Of a DNA stretch of 64,000 nucleotides, positions 27,678 through 36,368 are shown piece by piece (the first letter of the stretch is position 1; every line of letters starts with the position of its first letter). The DNA lies in the NCBI GenBank assembly GCA_963664945.1, contig OY761822.1:5022001-5086000 (forward strand), written 5' to 3'. The translations under genes and the position numbers were made by a program. The stretch is from UBA6522 sp963664945. GTDB lineage: Bacteria > Pseudomonadota > Gammaproteobacteria > Steroidobacterales > Rariloculaceae. The notes under the pieces are model-generated. The model made no database searches and was not told the origin of the DNA. It worked only from the letters and a program-made list of their open reading frames with translations.

Positions 27678-29132
27678 TCAGGGTCGCCAGAACGTGGGTG
27701 TGATGAGCACCAGCAGGGTAAAGATTTCCAGTCGGCCCAGGAGCATCGCGCACACCGACGCCCACTTCTCCACCACGCCCACATTGGCGAAACCCGATGC
27801 CACCTCGCCGAGGCCGGGCCCGAGATTGTTCAACGTGGCGGCGACGGCGGAAAAGGCCGAAACCTGGTCCAGGCCGGCGGCGACCAGGATCAGGAGCAGG
27901 GCGCTGAAGACCACCACGTAGACGGCAAAAAACCCCCAGACTGCATCCACGACCCGGTGAGGAACCGCCTTGGAGCCGAGCTTGACCGGAACCTCGGCGC
28001 TGGGGTGAACCAGCCGCTGCACTTCCCTGAGACCCTGCCTGTACATCAGCAGCCAGCGGATCACCTTCATGCCCCCGGCCGTGGAGCCTGCGCATCCGCC
28101 GACGAAACTCGAGAAGATCAACAGTACCGGCAGCACGCCGGGCCACACGGCAAAATCCGCGGTGGTAAAGCCGGTGGTGGTGGCAATGGAGACGGTTTGA
28201 AAGAGGCCATGGGTGAGCGTTTCGCCGAGCGTCGGATAGTACCCCTGCAGATAGAGGTAGGCGACGACCACGGCGATCAGGCCGCCGAGCAGCTTCGCGT
28301 AGGCGCGAAATTCGGGATCCTGCAGGTAATGCCCGACGGAGCGATGCCGCCAGGCGAGGAAGTGCAGCGAGAAATTCACCCCGGAGATGAACATGAAGAC
28401 CACGGCGACCAGTTCGATCGCGGGACTGTCGAAGTACCCGAAGCTCTCGTCGTATGTCGAGAACCCACCGATGGCGACGGTGCTGAACGCGTGGCAAATG
28501 GCGTCGAACGGGCCCATTCCGGCGAGCAGGTAGGCTATCGCGCACAATACCGTGATTCCCAGGTAGACGTACCAGAGCGCCTTCGCCGTCTCGGTGATCC
28601 TGGGCGTCAGCCGGGTATCCTTGACCGGCCCGGGCGTCTCCGCACGGTAGAGCTGCATGCCGCCGACGCCCAGCATGGGCAGCACCGCCACGGCCAGCAC
28701 GATGATGCCCAGGCCCCCGAACCACTGCAGTTGCTGGCGGTAGAACAGAATCGACTCCGGCAACTCCGCAAGCCCCGTCAGTACCGTCGCCCCGGTGGTG
28801 GTCAGCCCGGACATGGATTCGAAGACCGCATCGGTGAGGCTGAGTTGCGGATTCCCGGTCAGCAGCAGCGGTACCGAGCCGAACAGCCCCAGCACGATCC
28901 AGAATGCGGCCACCACCAGGAACCCTTCGCGCAGGCGCAGCTCGTGGGTCTGCTCGCGAACCGGCCACCAGATCGCGATTCCGGAACCGAGAATGATGAG
29001 GAACGACCCCGCGAAGGCCAGCCACTGGCCGTCGGCAAAGATCACCGAAACGACGATCGGCAACAGCATCGTGGCGCTGAACATCGTCAGCAGCAAACCG
29101 AGTACGCGCTGAATCGTGGCTCTGGCTCGCAT
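27678..29132 (-). CDS. trkH: Trk system potassium uptake protein TrkH
   Basis: This 484-residue membrane protein has the four-fold M-P-M repeats of the Trk/Ktr superfamily. Selectivity-filter regions contain Gly-centred loops: MSGLTTTGATVLTG, FSTVAIGGFSTY, TVSIATTTGFTTADF and FVGGCAGSTAGGMKVIR. The last is the usual conserved loop of TrkH. It forms the K+ channel gated by TrkA, which is encoded about 11 kb away at 39250-40614. The TPR gene follows directly. Confidence 0.95.
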   Translation of the reverse strand: MRARATIQRVLGLLLTMFSATMLLPIVVSVIFADGQWLAFAGSFLIILGSGIAIWWPVREQTHELRLREGFLVVAAFWIVLGLFGSVPLLLTGNPQLSLTDAVFESMSGLTTTGATVLTGLAELPESILFYRQQLQWFGGLGIIVLAVAVLPMLGVGGMQLYRAETPGPVKDTRLTPRITETAKALWYVYLGITVLCAIAYLLAGMGPFDAICHAFSTVAIGGFSTYDESFGYFDSPAIELVAVVFMFISGVNFSLHFLAWRHRSVGHYLQDPEFRAYAKLLGGLIAVVVAYLYLQGYYPTLGETLTHGLFQTVSIATTTGFTTADFAVWPGVLPVLLIFSSFVGGCAGSTAGGMKVIRWLLMYRQGLREVQRLVHPSAEVPVKLGSKAVPHRVVDAVWGFFAVYVVVFSALLLILVAAGLDQVSAFSAVAATLNNLGPGLGEVASGFANVGVVEKWASVCAMLLGRLEIFTLLVLITPTFWRP

Positions 29133-29169
29133 CTTGCGTCAACCGGTCCAGACTATTGGCGAGCATTCC

Positions 29170-29187
29170 GTTCCGGCTTTCCGGAAC
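29170..29187 (-). other. 7-bp hairpin between the GYD gene and trkH
   Basis: GTTCCGG-CTTT-CCGGAAC is a perfect stem with a tetraloop, placed downstream of the GYD gene stop. No U-tract follows, so an intrinsic terminator is doubtful. It could be a processing or attenuation site. Confidence 0.35.
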
Positions 29188-29215
29188 GCGGCTTCGGAAG
29201 TGCTGGAAACCGGAG

Positions 29216-29536
29216 TCAGTCGCCGGGCTTGCGGTAGGGCACGCTCTTCCCGATCGCGCCGTCGATCGTTTCCGGCTCCATCAACACGGTACAGGAAACC
29301 GTCAGAGCGCCTGCGGCGCCGACAAACATCGAAAACGCCGCGGCAGCCTCTTCGTCGGGGAGATCGGCGATCAGCAGGAGATCGTCGTCCCCGAAAGCGT
29401 AGTAGAAGCCTTCAAGCGTGCCGCCCAATCCTTCCACGGTCTGGCGGAGTGCGTCGCGGCGCCCGGTACCGCCTTCCCTGATCAGACCCGCAACGCCCGC
29501 CTGGGTGTAGCTCGTTCGAAACAGATACTTGGCCAT
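29216..29536 (-). CDS. GYD domain-containing protein
   Basis: This small protein of about 106 residues starts at ATG 29536 behind GGGAGAGG. It opens MAKYLFRTSYTQAGVAGLI and contains GGTLEGFYYAFGDDDLLLIADLPDEEAA, the characteristic GYD pattern (G-x-x-Y-x-x-G-x-x-D). The fold is a ferredoxin-like dimeric alpha-beta barrel. GYD proteins have no well-established activity; many accompany monooxygenases or act as small binding proteins. Confidence 0.85.
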   Translation of the reverse strand: MAKYLFRTSYTQAGVAGLIREGGTGRRDALRQTVEGLGGTLEGFYYAFGDDDLLLIADLPDEEAAAAFSMFVGAAGALTVSCTVLMEPETIDGAIGKSVPYRKPGD

Positions 29537-29794
29537 CGCCTCTCCCGTCAGCGGTATGCAATGGCGCAATGATGGGCGCCCGCACGGTTGCGGTCAAGGT
29601 GGCCGTCGCTTGGCCGGAGAGCGTTGTCGGACGCGGTTTCCGGCCTTTTCCGGTACCGTGGCCGACTGTTTTCTCGAAGTGTCTGATGTGTCGCGGAGGT
29701 GAAGTACCAGGCCCGTTGACCACGACCGCCTTCGTCGTCACTCAGTTCGGAACCGGTGTGCGGTGATGGCGTCAAGGCGAACAACACGTCGAGC

Positions 29795-30823
29795 TTACTT
29801 GGGTTTGCGGGCCAGGAAACAGTAAAGGGGGGTAAAGATTCCCGTCTTGCCGCCCGCGACATACGCATGAGCCGTTCGATCCATCAGCTTGACAACGGCC
29901 GCGGAGCCCTTCGGAAACAGTCCGGTCAGCTCAGCCAACCGTATGCCGCCGAACATCGCCGTGCGGCCCAGCGGCGTCCTGCGGAAAGCGCTGCGCAATG
30001 TTCCTGTCCGTTCCTCCATGGGTTGGTACCAAGGCGTGCTCGGGCCATCCTTGATGTCCCTGTCCTCTGCCTCGACGATCTGGAATCCCACGGCCTCAAG
30101 CGCGCGATTCACTTCCGAAAACGTGGCGATGCCGTTCAGGGCGATCCCGAGCATGAGCTCGTCCTTGATGGCCCGGTGACGATTGCTGCCGGGGTCGAAC
30201 TTGTTCGTCATGCACATCTCCTGGCCCCAGAACAAGGCTCCAGGCTTCAGCACGCGAAAGATTTCTGCAAATGCGCCCTCCTTGTCAGGCGCGTGGCACG
30301 TCGACTCGATCGCGTATCCTGCATCGAACGAGTTGGCTTCAATGGCGCTCATGTCAATGAAATTGCACTTCATGTACTCTGCCATGTGGTCGAGTCCGGC
30401 CTCGGCGTTCTGTCGCCTGGCCTTTTCAAGCTGTTGTTCGTTGTTGTTGATGCAGACCACCCGGGCGCCGGACTCACGGGCGACCCGGCGCATGGGGGCG
30501 CCCACTCCACAGCCGACGTCGACAATCCTCATCCCCTTATGCAGTTCCAGTTTTTCGATCATCAGGCGCTGATGGCGGACGATGGACTCCTCCACCGTCT
30601 CCGCGGGCGTCAGCGGCGCGAAGTGCAGCGACTCGTTCCACCCGAATTGCATGAACTCGCTGCACAGGTCGTAGTAATTGTTGACCGTCTCGGTGTGATC
30701 ATAGTCGCTACCGTCGGCGGCGCCCCTGCTTCTGTCGAACCAGGTGCCAAAGTGCGCTACGCGGCTCTTGACGTTCCACCCCTTGTATGCGTTCCGCAGG
30801 GCTCTGGGCAACGTGGTCAGCAT
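29795..30823 (-). CDS. sterol C-24 methyltransferase (Erg6/SMT-like), SAM-dependent
   Basis: This 342-residue protein (start ATG 30823, GGAG six bases before it; ATG 30901 is an alternative) aligns along its whole length with eukaryotic Erg6/SMT enzymes. It has sterol-binding region I YYDLCSEFMQFGWNESLHF, SAM motif VDVGCGVGAPMRRVA (about residues 101-115), INNNEQQ, and the family-specific YAIESTCHAPDKEG (about 170). FRVLKPGALFWGQEMCMTNK, PWYQPME and a C-terminal AYVAGGKTGIFTPLY...ARKP follow. The C-terminal sterol methyltransferase domain separates it from generic methyltransferases. It would methylate a sterol side chain at C-24. It is divergent from a P450 fusion with CYP51-like motifs. No squalene epoxidase or oxidosqualene cyclase is in the window. 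Confidence 0.85.
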   Translation of the reverse strand: MLTTLPRALRNAYKGWNVKSRVAHFGTWFDRSRGAADGSDYDHTETVNNYYDLCSEFMQFGWNESLHFAPLTPAETVEESIVRHQRLMIEKLELHKGMRIVDVGCGVGAPMRRVARESGARVVCINNNEQQLEKARRQNAEAGLDHMAEYMKCNFIDMSAIEANSFDAGYAIESTCHAPDKEGAFAEIFRVLKPGALFWGQEMCMTNKFDPGSNRHRAIKDELMLGIALNGIATFSEVNRALEAVGFQIVEAEDRDIKDGPSTPWYQPMEERTGTLRSAFRRTPLGRTAMFGGIRLAELTGLFPKGSAAVVKLMDRTAHAYVAGGKTGIFTPLYCFLARKPK

Positions 30824-31146
30824 GGCATGCTCCATTTCATGGGTATGTGTTGTGAACGATTCGAATCGCCGTAAGTCGGGGGTTACAGTCCGGAGTTGCA
30901 AGACTCCCGGTCCAGAGCCGCGCTCAGCCCCCAGGCATGTCCGTTGGCCCTGGGCCCGGCCCTGACGGCCTCAACATTTCTACGGGGGAACGGCGGTACC
31001 GCCACCAAGGCGACGGGTTCCATCGATATTTCCAGTCTGACACGCTTTCGGAACGATTCCAGCCGCATACAATACGCATAAGGGCTCCAAGCGCCTGCTT
31101 GAATTTTGATACAGTACCTCGGACCTCCGGTCAAGGGCGGTGACCC
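30824..31146. other. 323-base divergent intergenic region
   Basis: This is the shared upstream region of the sterol methyltransferase and P450-fusion genes. No gene is supported. A TACAAT hexamer near 31072 could be a -10 element for the P450 gene, but no good -35 partner is seen. AAGGG lies about ten bases before the GTG at 31147. Confidence 0.4.
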
Positions 31147-33150
31147 GTGAGACTTGCGGAAGAATTTCTCCTCCTACTGCTAAACGAAGAAACAGGATAT
31201 TTTGCGGCCGTTCCGGAGTGGAAAATGTCCTGTGCGCTGGCGGGCGCTGTGCTTATGGACCTTGCCCTGGAAAATCGCATCGACTCGGACCTCGAGTCGA
31301 TCGTGTTGATCGATTCATCCCCCACGGGCGATGAACTTCTGGATCCAGTGCTGAATGAAATCGTGTCGGATACGCGCTCGCACGGCCCGCAATTCTGGGT
31401 TGAACGCATCGCTCGGCGGGCCCACGCAATCAGTGACGCGGCGTTCGATCGACTGGTCGAACAAGGCATCCTGGATTTCGACTCCGGCGGGTTCTGGACG
31501 TTGTCGAAAAAAGTCTCCCGTACCGGCCGGTATCCTCTGGTGGACGGTACCTCCAGAAGCGAAATCAAGGGTAGAATCACGCGCGTGTTGCTCACCGAGG
31601 AGCTTCCAGACCCCCGCGACATCGCGATCGTGGGCCTTCTCCGTAGCTGTGGCGGGGTGCGCACCCTGCTCGATGAGGAGGAATTCGAACTGGCGGAAAA
31701 GCGCATCGAACTCCTCAGCAAGATGGATCTCATAGGGCGATCGATTGGGGAAGCCGTTCAGAGTTCTTACCGCCCGCCGGAAAGCCTGCACGCGGTTCGT
31801 CGCCGAAGCATGCCAACCGCCGGGTGGGTGGATATGCTTCGGTCGCGCTCCTTTCGCTCGGGAAACCTGCCCAAGTTCTTCGCTGAGCAAAGCGAGGCTC
31901 TGGGGCCCGTTTACCGGCTAAAGGCCGGCAGCAACGAGGTCGTGGTGCTGGCCAGCGCCGAGCTTAACAAGTGGACCGGACGCAAGGGGCGCCTACTGTT
32001 GCGCACCCGGGACTATCTCGAAGGGTTTCAAACGGAGTGGGGAACGGCGCGGTCCATCGCCAGCATGGACGGGGCCGATCACTTCCGCATGCGAAAGGCG
32101 ATGCGGGCGGGGGTCGCCCGGGCCGTGATCGAGGACAGGTTGGGCGAAATTTTCGCGTGGGCGCGAGAAACATTCGGCAATTGGAAAATCGGGACGGCGG
32201 TACCGGTGGAAGCTGCTTGCCAGCACTTGATCGGCGAACAGATCGCGCGCCTTACCGTGAGCACCGCGCCCACGGCAGTTCTCGACGAACTGCTCGCTTT
32301 CGAATACCGAGCGCTGCTGGTCCACATGTTCGGCGTGTTGCCCAAATTCACGCTGCGTACCCCGAAAATGAAGAGATACCGCGCGCATGTTATGGACCTC
32401 TACACGCAGATCCACGCGAGACACACGCCGGCGCAGCGCAAGGGCAAGCGGCGCGACCTCGCCGACGATCTGATGGACTTGCACCAGTCGGACCCGCAAT
32501 TCCTGCCGGAAACCGATCTGGGGTTTGCGTTCATCGCGGCGATCATCGCCGGCCACTACACTGCGAGCGCCACGGCTTTCGCCATCTACGACTTGCTGGC
32601 GAATCCGGATTTGCGCGAGCGCATCACGGCGGAGGCGGATGCGCTGTTCTCCAACGGCGATCCCGTAGCGGCGGACCTCACCCCTGCGAACATAGACGTG
32701 ACTCACCGATTTGTCATGGAGTCCCTGCGGCTGCATCCTGTAATCCCGGTGCATCGGCGTACGGCGATGAACTCGTTCGAGATCGATGGGCTGGAAATTC
32801 GGCCCTACAGCACCGTGTTGATTGCCTTCACCGCGCCGCATTTTTTTGAAAAGCATTTCAAGGATCCGGACAAGTTCGATATCGATCGTTACTTGCCGCC
32901 GAGAAACGAACACAAACAGGTGGGCGCCTTTGCGCCCTTCGGCACGGGTACGCACATGTGCGCGGGAAGACGCTGGACCGAGTTGCAGATGGTCGCCAAT
33001 CTGTTGTTGATAGCGCGCCACCTGGACCTGGAGATGGTCCCGCCCAACTACAAGCTGAAGCTCAATCCGCTCCCCAAGCTAAGCCCCAACAAGCACTTCA
33101 AGGTTCAGGTGAAACGTCACCGGTATCCCATCGAAACCGCGGCGGGCTAA
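31147..33150 (+). CDS. GPP34 (GOLPH3-like) domain fused to cytochrome P450 (CYP51-like motifs)
   Basis: This 667-residue protein has two domains. Residues 1 to about 205 match the GPP34/GOLPH3 fold: LAEEFLLLLLNEETGYF, CALAGAVLMDLALENRI, SPTGDELLDPVLNEI and LVEQGILDF. Residues about 230-660 are a full P450: I-helix IIAGHYTASAT (AGHYT 468-472), ESLR (525-528), and heme loop FGTGTHMCAGRRW with Cys605. The I-helix lacks the usual acidic residue and resembles the A-G-[HQ]-H-T-S of CYP51 sterol demethylases. GPP34 domains bind phosphoinositides in eukaryotes and are mostly uncharacterised in bacteria. Here the domain may anchor the P450 to membranes. Divergent from the sterol methyltransferase gene, it suggests sterol modification. 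Start is GTG. Confidence 0.88.
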   Translation: MRLAEEFLLLLLNEETGYFAAVPEWKMSCALAGAVLMDLALENRIDSDLESIVLIDSSPTGDELLDPVLNEIVSDTRSHGPQFWVERIARRAHAISDAAFDRLVEQGILDFDSGGFWTLSKKVSRTGRYPLVDGTSRSEIKGRITRVLLTEELPDPRDIAIVGLLRSCGGVRTLLDEEEFELAEKRIELLSKMDLIGRSIGEAVQSSYRPPESLHAVRRRSMPTAGWVDMLRSRSFRSGNLPKFFAEQSEALGPVYRLKAGSNEVVVLASAELNKWTGRKGRLLLRTRDYLEGFQTEWGTARSIASMDGADHFRMRKAMRAGVARAVIEDRLGEIFAWARETFGNWKIGTAVPVEAACQHLIGEQIARLTVSTAPTAVLDELLAFEYRALLVHMFGVLPKFTLRTPKMKRYRAHVMDLYTQIHARHTPAQRKGKRRDLADDLMDLHQSDPQFLPETDLGFAFIAAIIAGHYTASATAFAIYDLLANPDLRERITAEADALFSNGDPVAADLTPANIDVTHRFVMESLRLHPVIPVHRRTAMNSFEIDGLEIRPYSTVLIAFTAPHFFEKHFKDPDKFDIDRYLPPRNEHKQVGAFAPFGTGTHMCAGRRWTELQMVANLLLIARHLDLEMVPPNYKLKLNPLPKLSPNKHFKVQVKRHRYPIETAAG

Positions 33151-36100
33151 TTCACCGCCTCCACGGGTATTGGCGCGTCGTGCGCGGCACTCTGGCCGCG
33201 CCGGGACATCAAGTTCAGGCGGATCGAGTACAGCGCCGGTACCAGCATCATCAGTATGGACGTGGTAATGACGATGCCGAAACCGAGCGACGCGGCGAAC
33301 GGGCGCAGGAACTGCGCCTGAATGGCTTGCTCGAGAATGAGGGGTGTGAATCCGAGGAACGTGGTCACGGAGGTCAGCATGATCGGTCTGAAGCGACCCT
33401 TGGCGCCCTCGATAATCGCGGTCCGCGCGGGAGCTCCCTCGCTCCGTCGCTTGTCGATGAAGTCAATCATCACCAGAGAATCGTTCACCACGACGCCACT
33501 GAGTCCCAGCGTGCCCAGAATGGCCGTGGTGGTGAAGGGAATCACCAGTATCAGGTGGCCCAGGATGACGCCGACCAGCCCGAACGGGATCACGGCCATG
33601 ACGATGAACGGTTTGGTATAGGAGCGCAGGGGAATCGCCAGCAACGCGAATATCGTGAGCATCGCGATCGCGAACCCGCGATAGAGCGAACCCAGGGAAT
33701 CGAACTGCTGCTGCTGTTCGCCGCCGAACATGTATGTCAGGCCGGGGTTCGCGTCGGTGAGTTCCGGAAGAACCGAATTGACCAGGATACTGTTGGCTTC
33801 CCCGCCGGTAATGACGGTCCGGTCCACATCGGCGGTGACCGTGACGACACGCTGGCCGTCCCTGCGGCGAATTGCCGGCGGCGATATACCCGATTCCAGC
33901 GTAGCGACCTGGCTCAGCGGGACTTCCGCGCCCCCGGGGGTCTGGATCAGGTACCCTTCCACGTCCGTGATGGCGTTGCGCTCATCGGCGGGCAAGCGCA
34001 CGAATACCCGTACCTCGTCCCGGCCTCTCTGCACGCGCTGGACCTCGGCGCCGAGAAATGCGGCGCGTGCTTGCAGAGCCAGCGCTTCCTGAGTGAGTCC
34101 GAGCGTCCGCGCTTCGGGCCGCAATTTGAGTTGGATTTCCCTGATCCCCGGCGTGTGATCGGAGCGTACGTCGAAGACCCCTTCGATTCCGCGGAGGCTG
34201 TCGACCAGGGAATTTGCGATCCCGGCGAGGCGTTCGGGATCGGCGTGCGACAAGACAGCCTCTACGGGATTGCCGAGGTCGATGATCTCGCCGCTGTAAG
34301 TGATGCCGCGCACGTAGGGCAGGAGTCCTACTTCGTTCCGCCATGCCTGCACGATTTCCCCGGTGGACATCTGCCGCTCCTGTGCGCCCAGGAGCTTGAA
34401 CTCGATGGCGGCGACATTGGACACCGGATTCAGCGTGGGCTCCGGCGTTAGCCCCCCTCCTTCGACCCGGGGCCCCTGGCCAACAGTCACCGTTACTCCG
34501 GACAGCAGCGGCGGCGCATCGCCGGGCCGGCCGAGGGAGAGCCGCTCGATGACCCGTCGCCCGGCCGCCTCCAGTTCCCCCGCCACCTCGTAGGTTCTCG
34601 CCGCGGTCGTTCCTTCCGGCATTTCCAGGCTGGCCGTAACGAAATCGCCCTCCACGGCATCGGCAAATGTGGACGTGACGATTCCCGCGGGCAACAGGGA
34701 GACGCTGAGTATGAGCAGCCCGACAGCGCCGGCGATCGTAATCGCGGGTTGGGCGGTCGCGAACCGCAGCGCTCGGTCCAGGGGGCCATCGATGAACGTT
34801 TTGAGCTTGGCGTCGATATAGCCCTGGGTCCGCGCGAAGAATCGATCGATTCCACTGGTCGGTTTCCAATCCGGGCCGTGCAGATGGGAGAGGTGGTTGG
34901 GCAGGATCAGCAGGGACTCGAACAGGGAGATCAACAGCATGGCGATGATCATGATCGGCAGCGCACGCCAGATTTCACCGATGCCTCCGGGAACAAAGAG
35001 TACCGGCGTGAACGCCACGATCGACGTCAGCACGGCAAACGTCAGCGGAACTCTTATCTGTCGCGCGCCGCGGATCGCCGAGGCGACGCCCGATGTCCCG
35101 CGCAGGCGTTCGAGGTGGATATTTTCTGCCACGATGATGGCATCGTCGACAATTATGCCGATGGCGAGGACAAACACGAAAAGGGAAATTGTGTTGAGCG
35201 CGATATCGAGCGCCAACATTACCGCCAGGACGCCGACAAACGAAGTGATGAGTCCGACGACAACCCACACGGCGAGCCGAATCTGGAGAAACATGGCCAG
35301 CGAGAACAGCACCAGCAACAGGCCCAGGCCGCCGTTCTTCAGCAGCAGGTCGACGCGTTCCGCGTAAGTTTGGGATTCATCGTTCAGGATGTCCACTTCC
35401 ACGCCCTCGGGAAGCGATGGGGCGATGACGTTGGCGACATGCTCCTGTACGGCCGTGGCGACGTCCATCACGTGCTCGCCCTCGACTCGGGAGACCTCGA
35501 CGAATGCGGCCGGCTTGTTCTCGTGACGGACGATCAGGTCGATATCCTGGAAATCGTCCCGAACCTCCGCGATGTCGCCCAGGCGCACCACCGTGCCGTC
35601 GCTGAGGCCGAGCAAGACGATTTCCTCGAAATCCTGTTGAACGTAACGTTGCCCGAGGGTGCGAACGCGCACCTGCGTTTCCGGCGTATCGATGCTGCCC
35701 GCGGACAGGTCGAGGGAGCTGCGGCGAATCGCGGCCGCGATGTCGTCAAGGGTAAGGCCCAGGGCGCGCAGGCGGTGCAGCGGCACTTCGATGGAGATCT
35801 CGTAGTCCCGAACGCCGCTGGTTTCGACCAGGGAGACGGTCGGAAGCGAGGCGAGTTCATCCTCGATCCGATACGCCAGTTCCTTCAGTGAACGTTCCGG
35901 GACATCCCCATATACAACCAGGCGGATGATGCTCTGCCGACTGGTCATTTCGGTGATTTCGGGGCGCTCGGCGCCGGCCGGGAAAGACTGGATACGGCCG
36001 ACCGCCGATTCGATTTCATCCAGCGCCAGGGGTATGTCGGTACCCGATTTCACCTCGATCCTGACCGAAGCGATCCCCGAGGCCGCCACCGACTTGACCG

Positions 36101-36368
36101 CCCGGACGTAGTCCAACGAGCTGACCTGCTCCTCGACCTTGACGACGATCGACTCCTCGACCTCCTCCGGCGTCGCGCCGGGATACGCGATGGAGACTTC
36201 GATATGGTTGAATGGGATGGTGGGCCAGGATTCCCGCTCGAGGCCGGACAGCGACACCAGGCCGGCCGCCAATATGGCGAACATGAACAGGTTGGCGGCA
36301 ACCCCATTGCCCGCCATGTAGGCGATCGGTCCGCCCGGCTCCCCTGGTTGGCCGTCGTTGCGGCTCAT
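33147..36368 (-). CDS. RND efflux transporter permease (AcrB/MexF/MdtB-like)
   Basis: This 1073-residue inner-membrane pump opens with a TM1 (ANLFMFAILAAGLVSLSGL) and the ACR_tran hallmark SIAYPGATPEEVEESIVVKVEE. The proton-relay helix IGIIVDDAIIVAENIHLERL carries the paired Asp residues. Two large periplasmic loops and a second TM bundle (ILGTLGLSGVVVNDSLVMIDFID) follow, so the gene is complete. Its ATG overlaps the adaptor-gene stop (ATGA). It is the third gene of an operon ordered outer-membrane factor, adaptor, pump. It is convergent with the P450 gene; the two stop codons overlap. Confidence 0.95.
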   Translation of the reverse strand: MSRNDGQPGEPGGPIAYMAGNGVAANLFMFAILAAGLVSLSGLERESWPTIPFNHIEVSIAYPGATPEEVEESIVVKVEEQVSSLDYVRAVKSVAASGIASVRIEVKSGTDIPLALDEIESAVGRIQSFPAGAERPEITEMTSRQSIIRLVVYGDVPERSLKELAYRIEDELASLPTVSLVETSGVRDYEISIEVPLHRLRALGLTLDDIAAAIRRSSLDLSAGSIDTPETQVRVRTLGQRYVQQDFEEIVLLGLSDGTVVRLGDIAEVRDDFQDIDLIVRHENKPAAFVEVSRVEGEHVMDVATAVQEHVANVIAPSLPEGVEVDILNDESQTYAERVDLLLKNGGLGLLLVLFSLAMFLQIRLAVWVVVGLITSFVGVLAVMLALDIALNTISLFVFVLAIGIIVDDAIIVAENIHLERLRGTSGVASAIRGARQIRVPLTFAVLTSIVAFTPVLFVPGGIGEIWRALPIMIIAMLLISLFESLLILPNHLSHLHGPDWKPTSGIDRFFARTQGYIDAKLKTFIDGPLDRALRFATAQPAITIAGAVGLLILSVSLLPAGIVTSTFADAVEGDFVTASLEMPEGTTAARTYEVAGELEAAGRRVIERLSLGRPGDAPPLLSGVTVTVGQGPRVEGGGLTPEPTLNPVSNVAAIEFKLLGAQERQMSTGEIVQAWRNEVGLLPYVRGITYSGEIIDLGNPVEAVLSHADPERLAGIANSLVDSLRGIEGVFDVRSDHTPGIREIQLKLRPEARTLGLTQEALALQARAAFLGAEVQRVQRGRDEVRVFVRLPADERNAITDVEGYLIQTPGGAEVPLSQVATLESGISPPAIRRRDGQRVVTVTADVDRTVITGGEANSILVNSVLPELTDANPGLTYMFGGEQQQQFDSLGSLYRGFAIAMLTIFALLAIPLRSYTKPFIVMAVIPFGLVGVILGHLILVIPFTTTAILGTLGLSGVVVNDSLVMIDFIDKRRSEGAPARTAIIEGAKGRFRPIMLTSVTTFLGFTPLILEQAIQAQFLRPFAASLGFGIVITTSILMMLVPALYSIRLNLMSRRGQSAAHDAPIPVEAVN

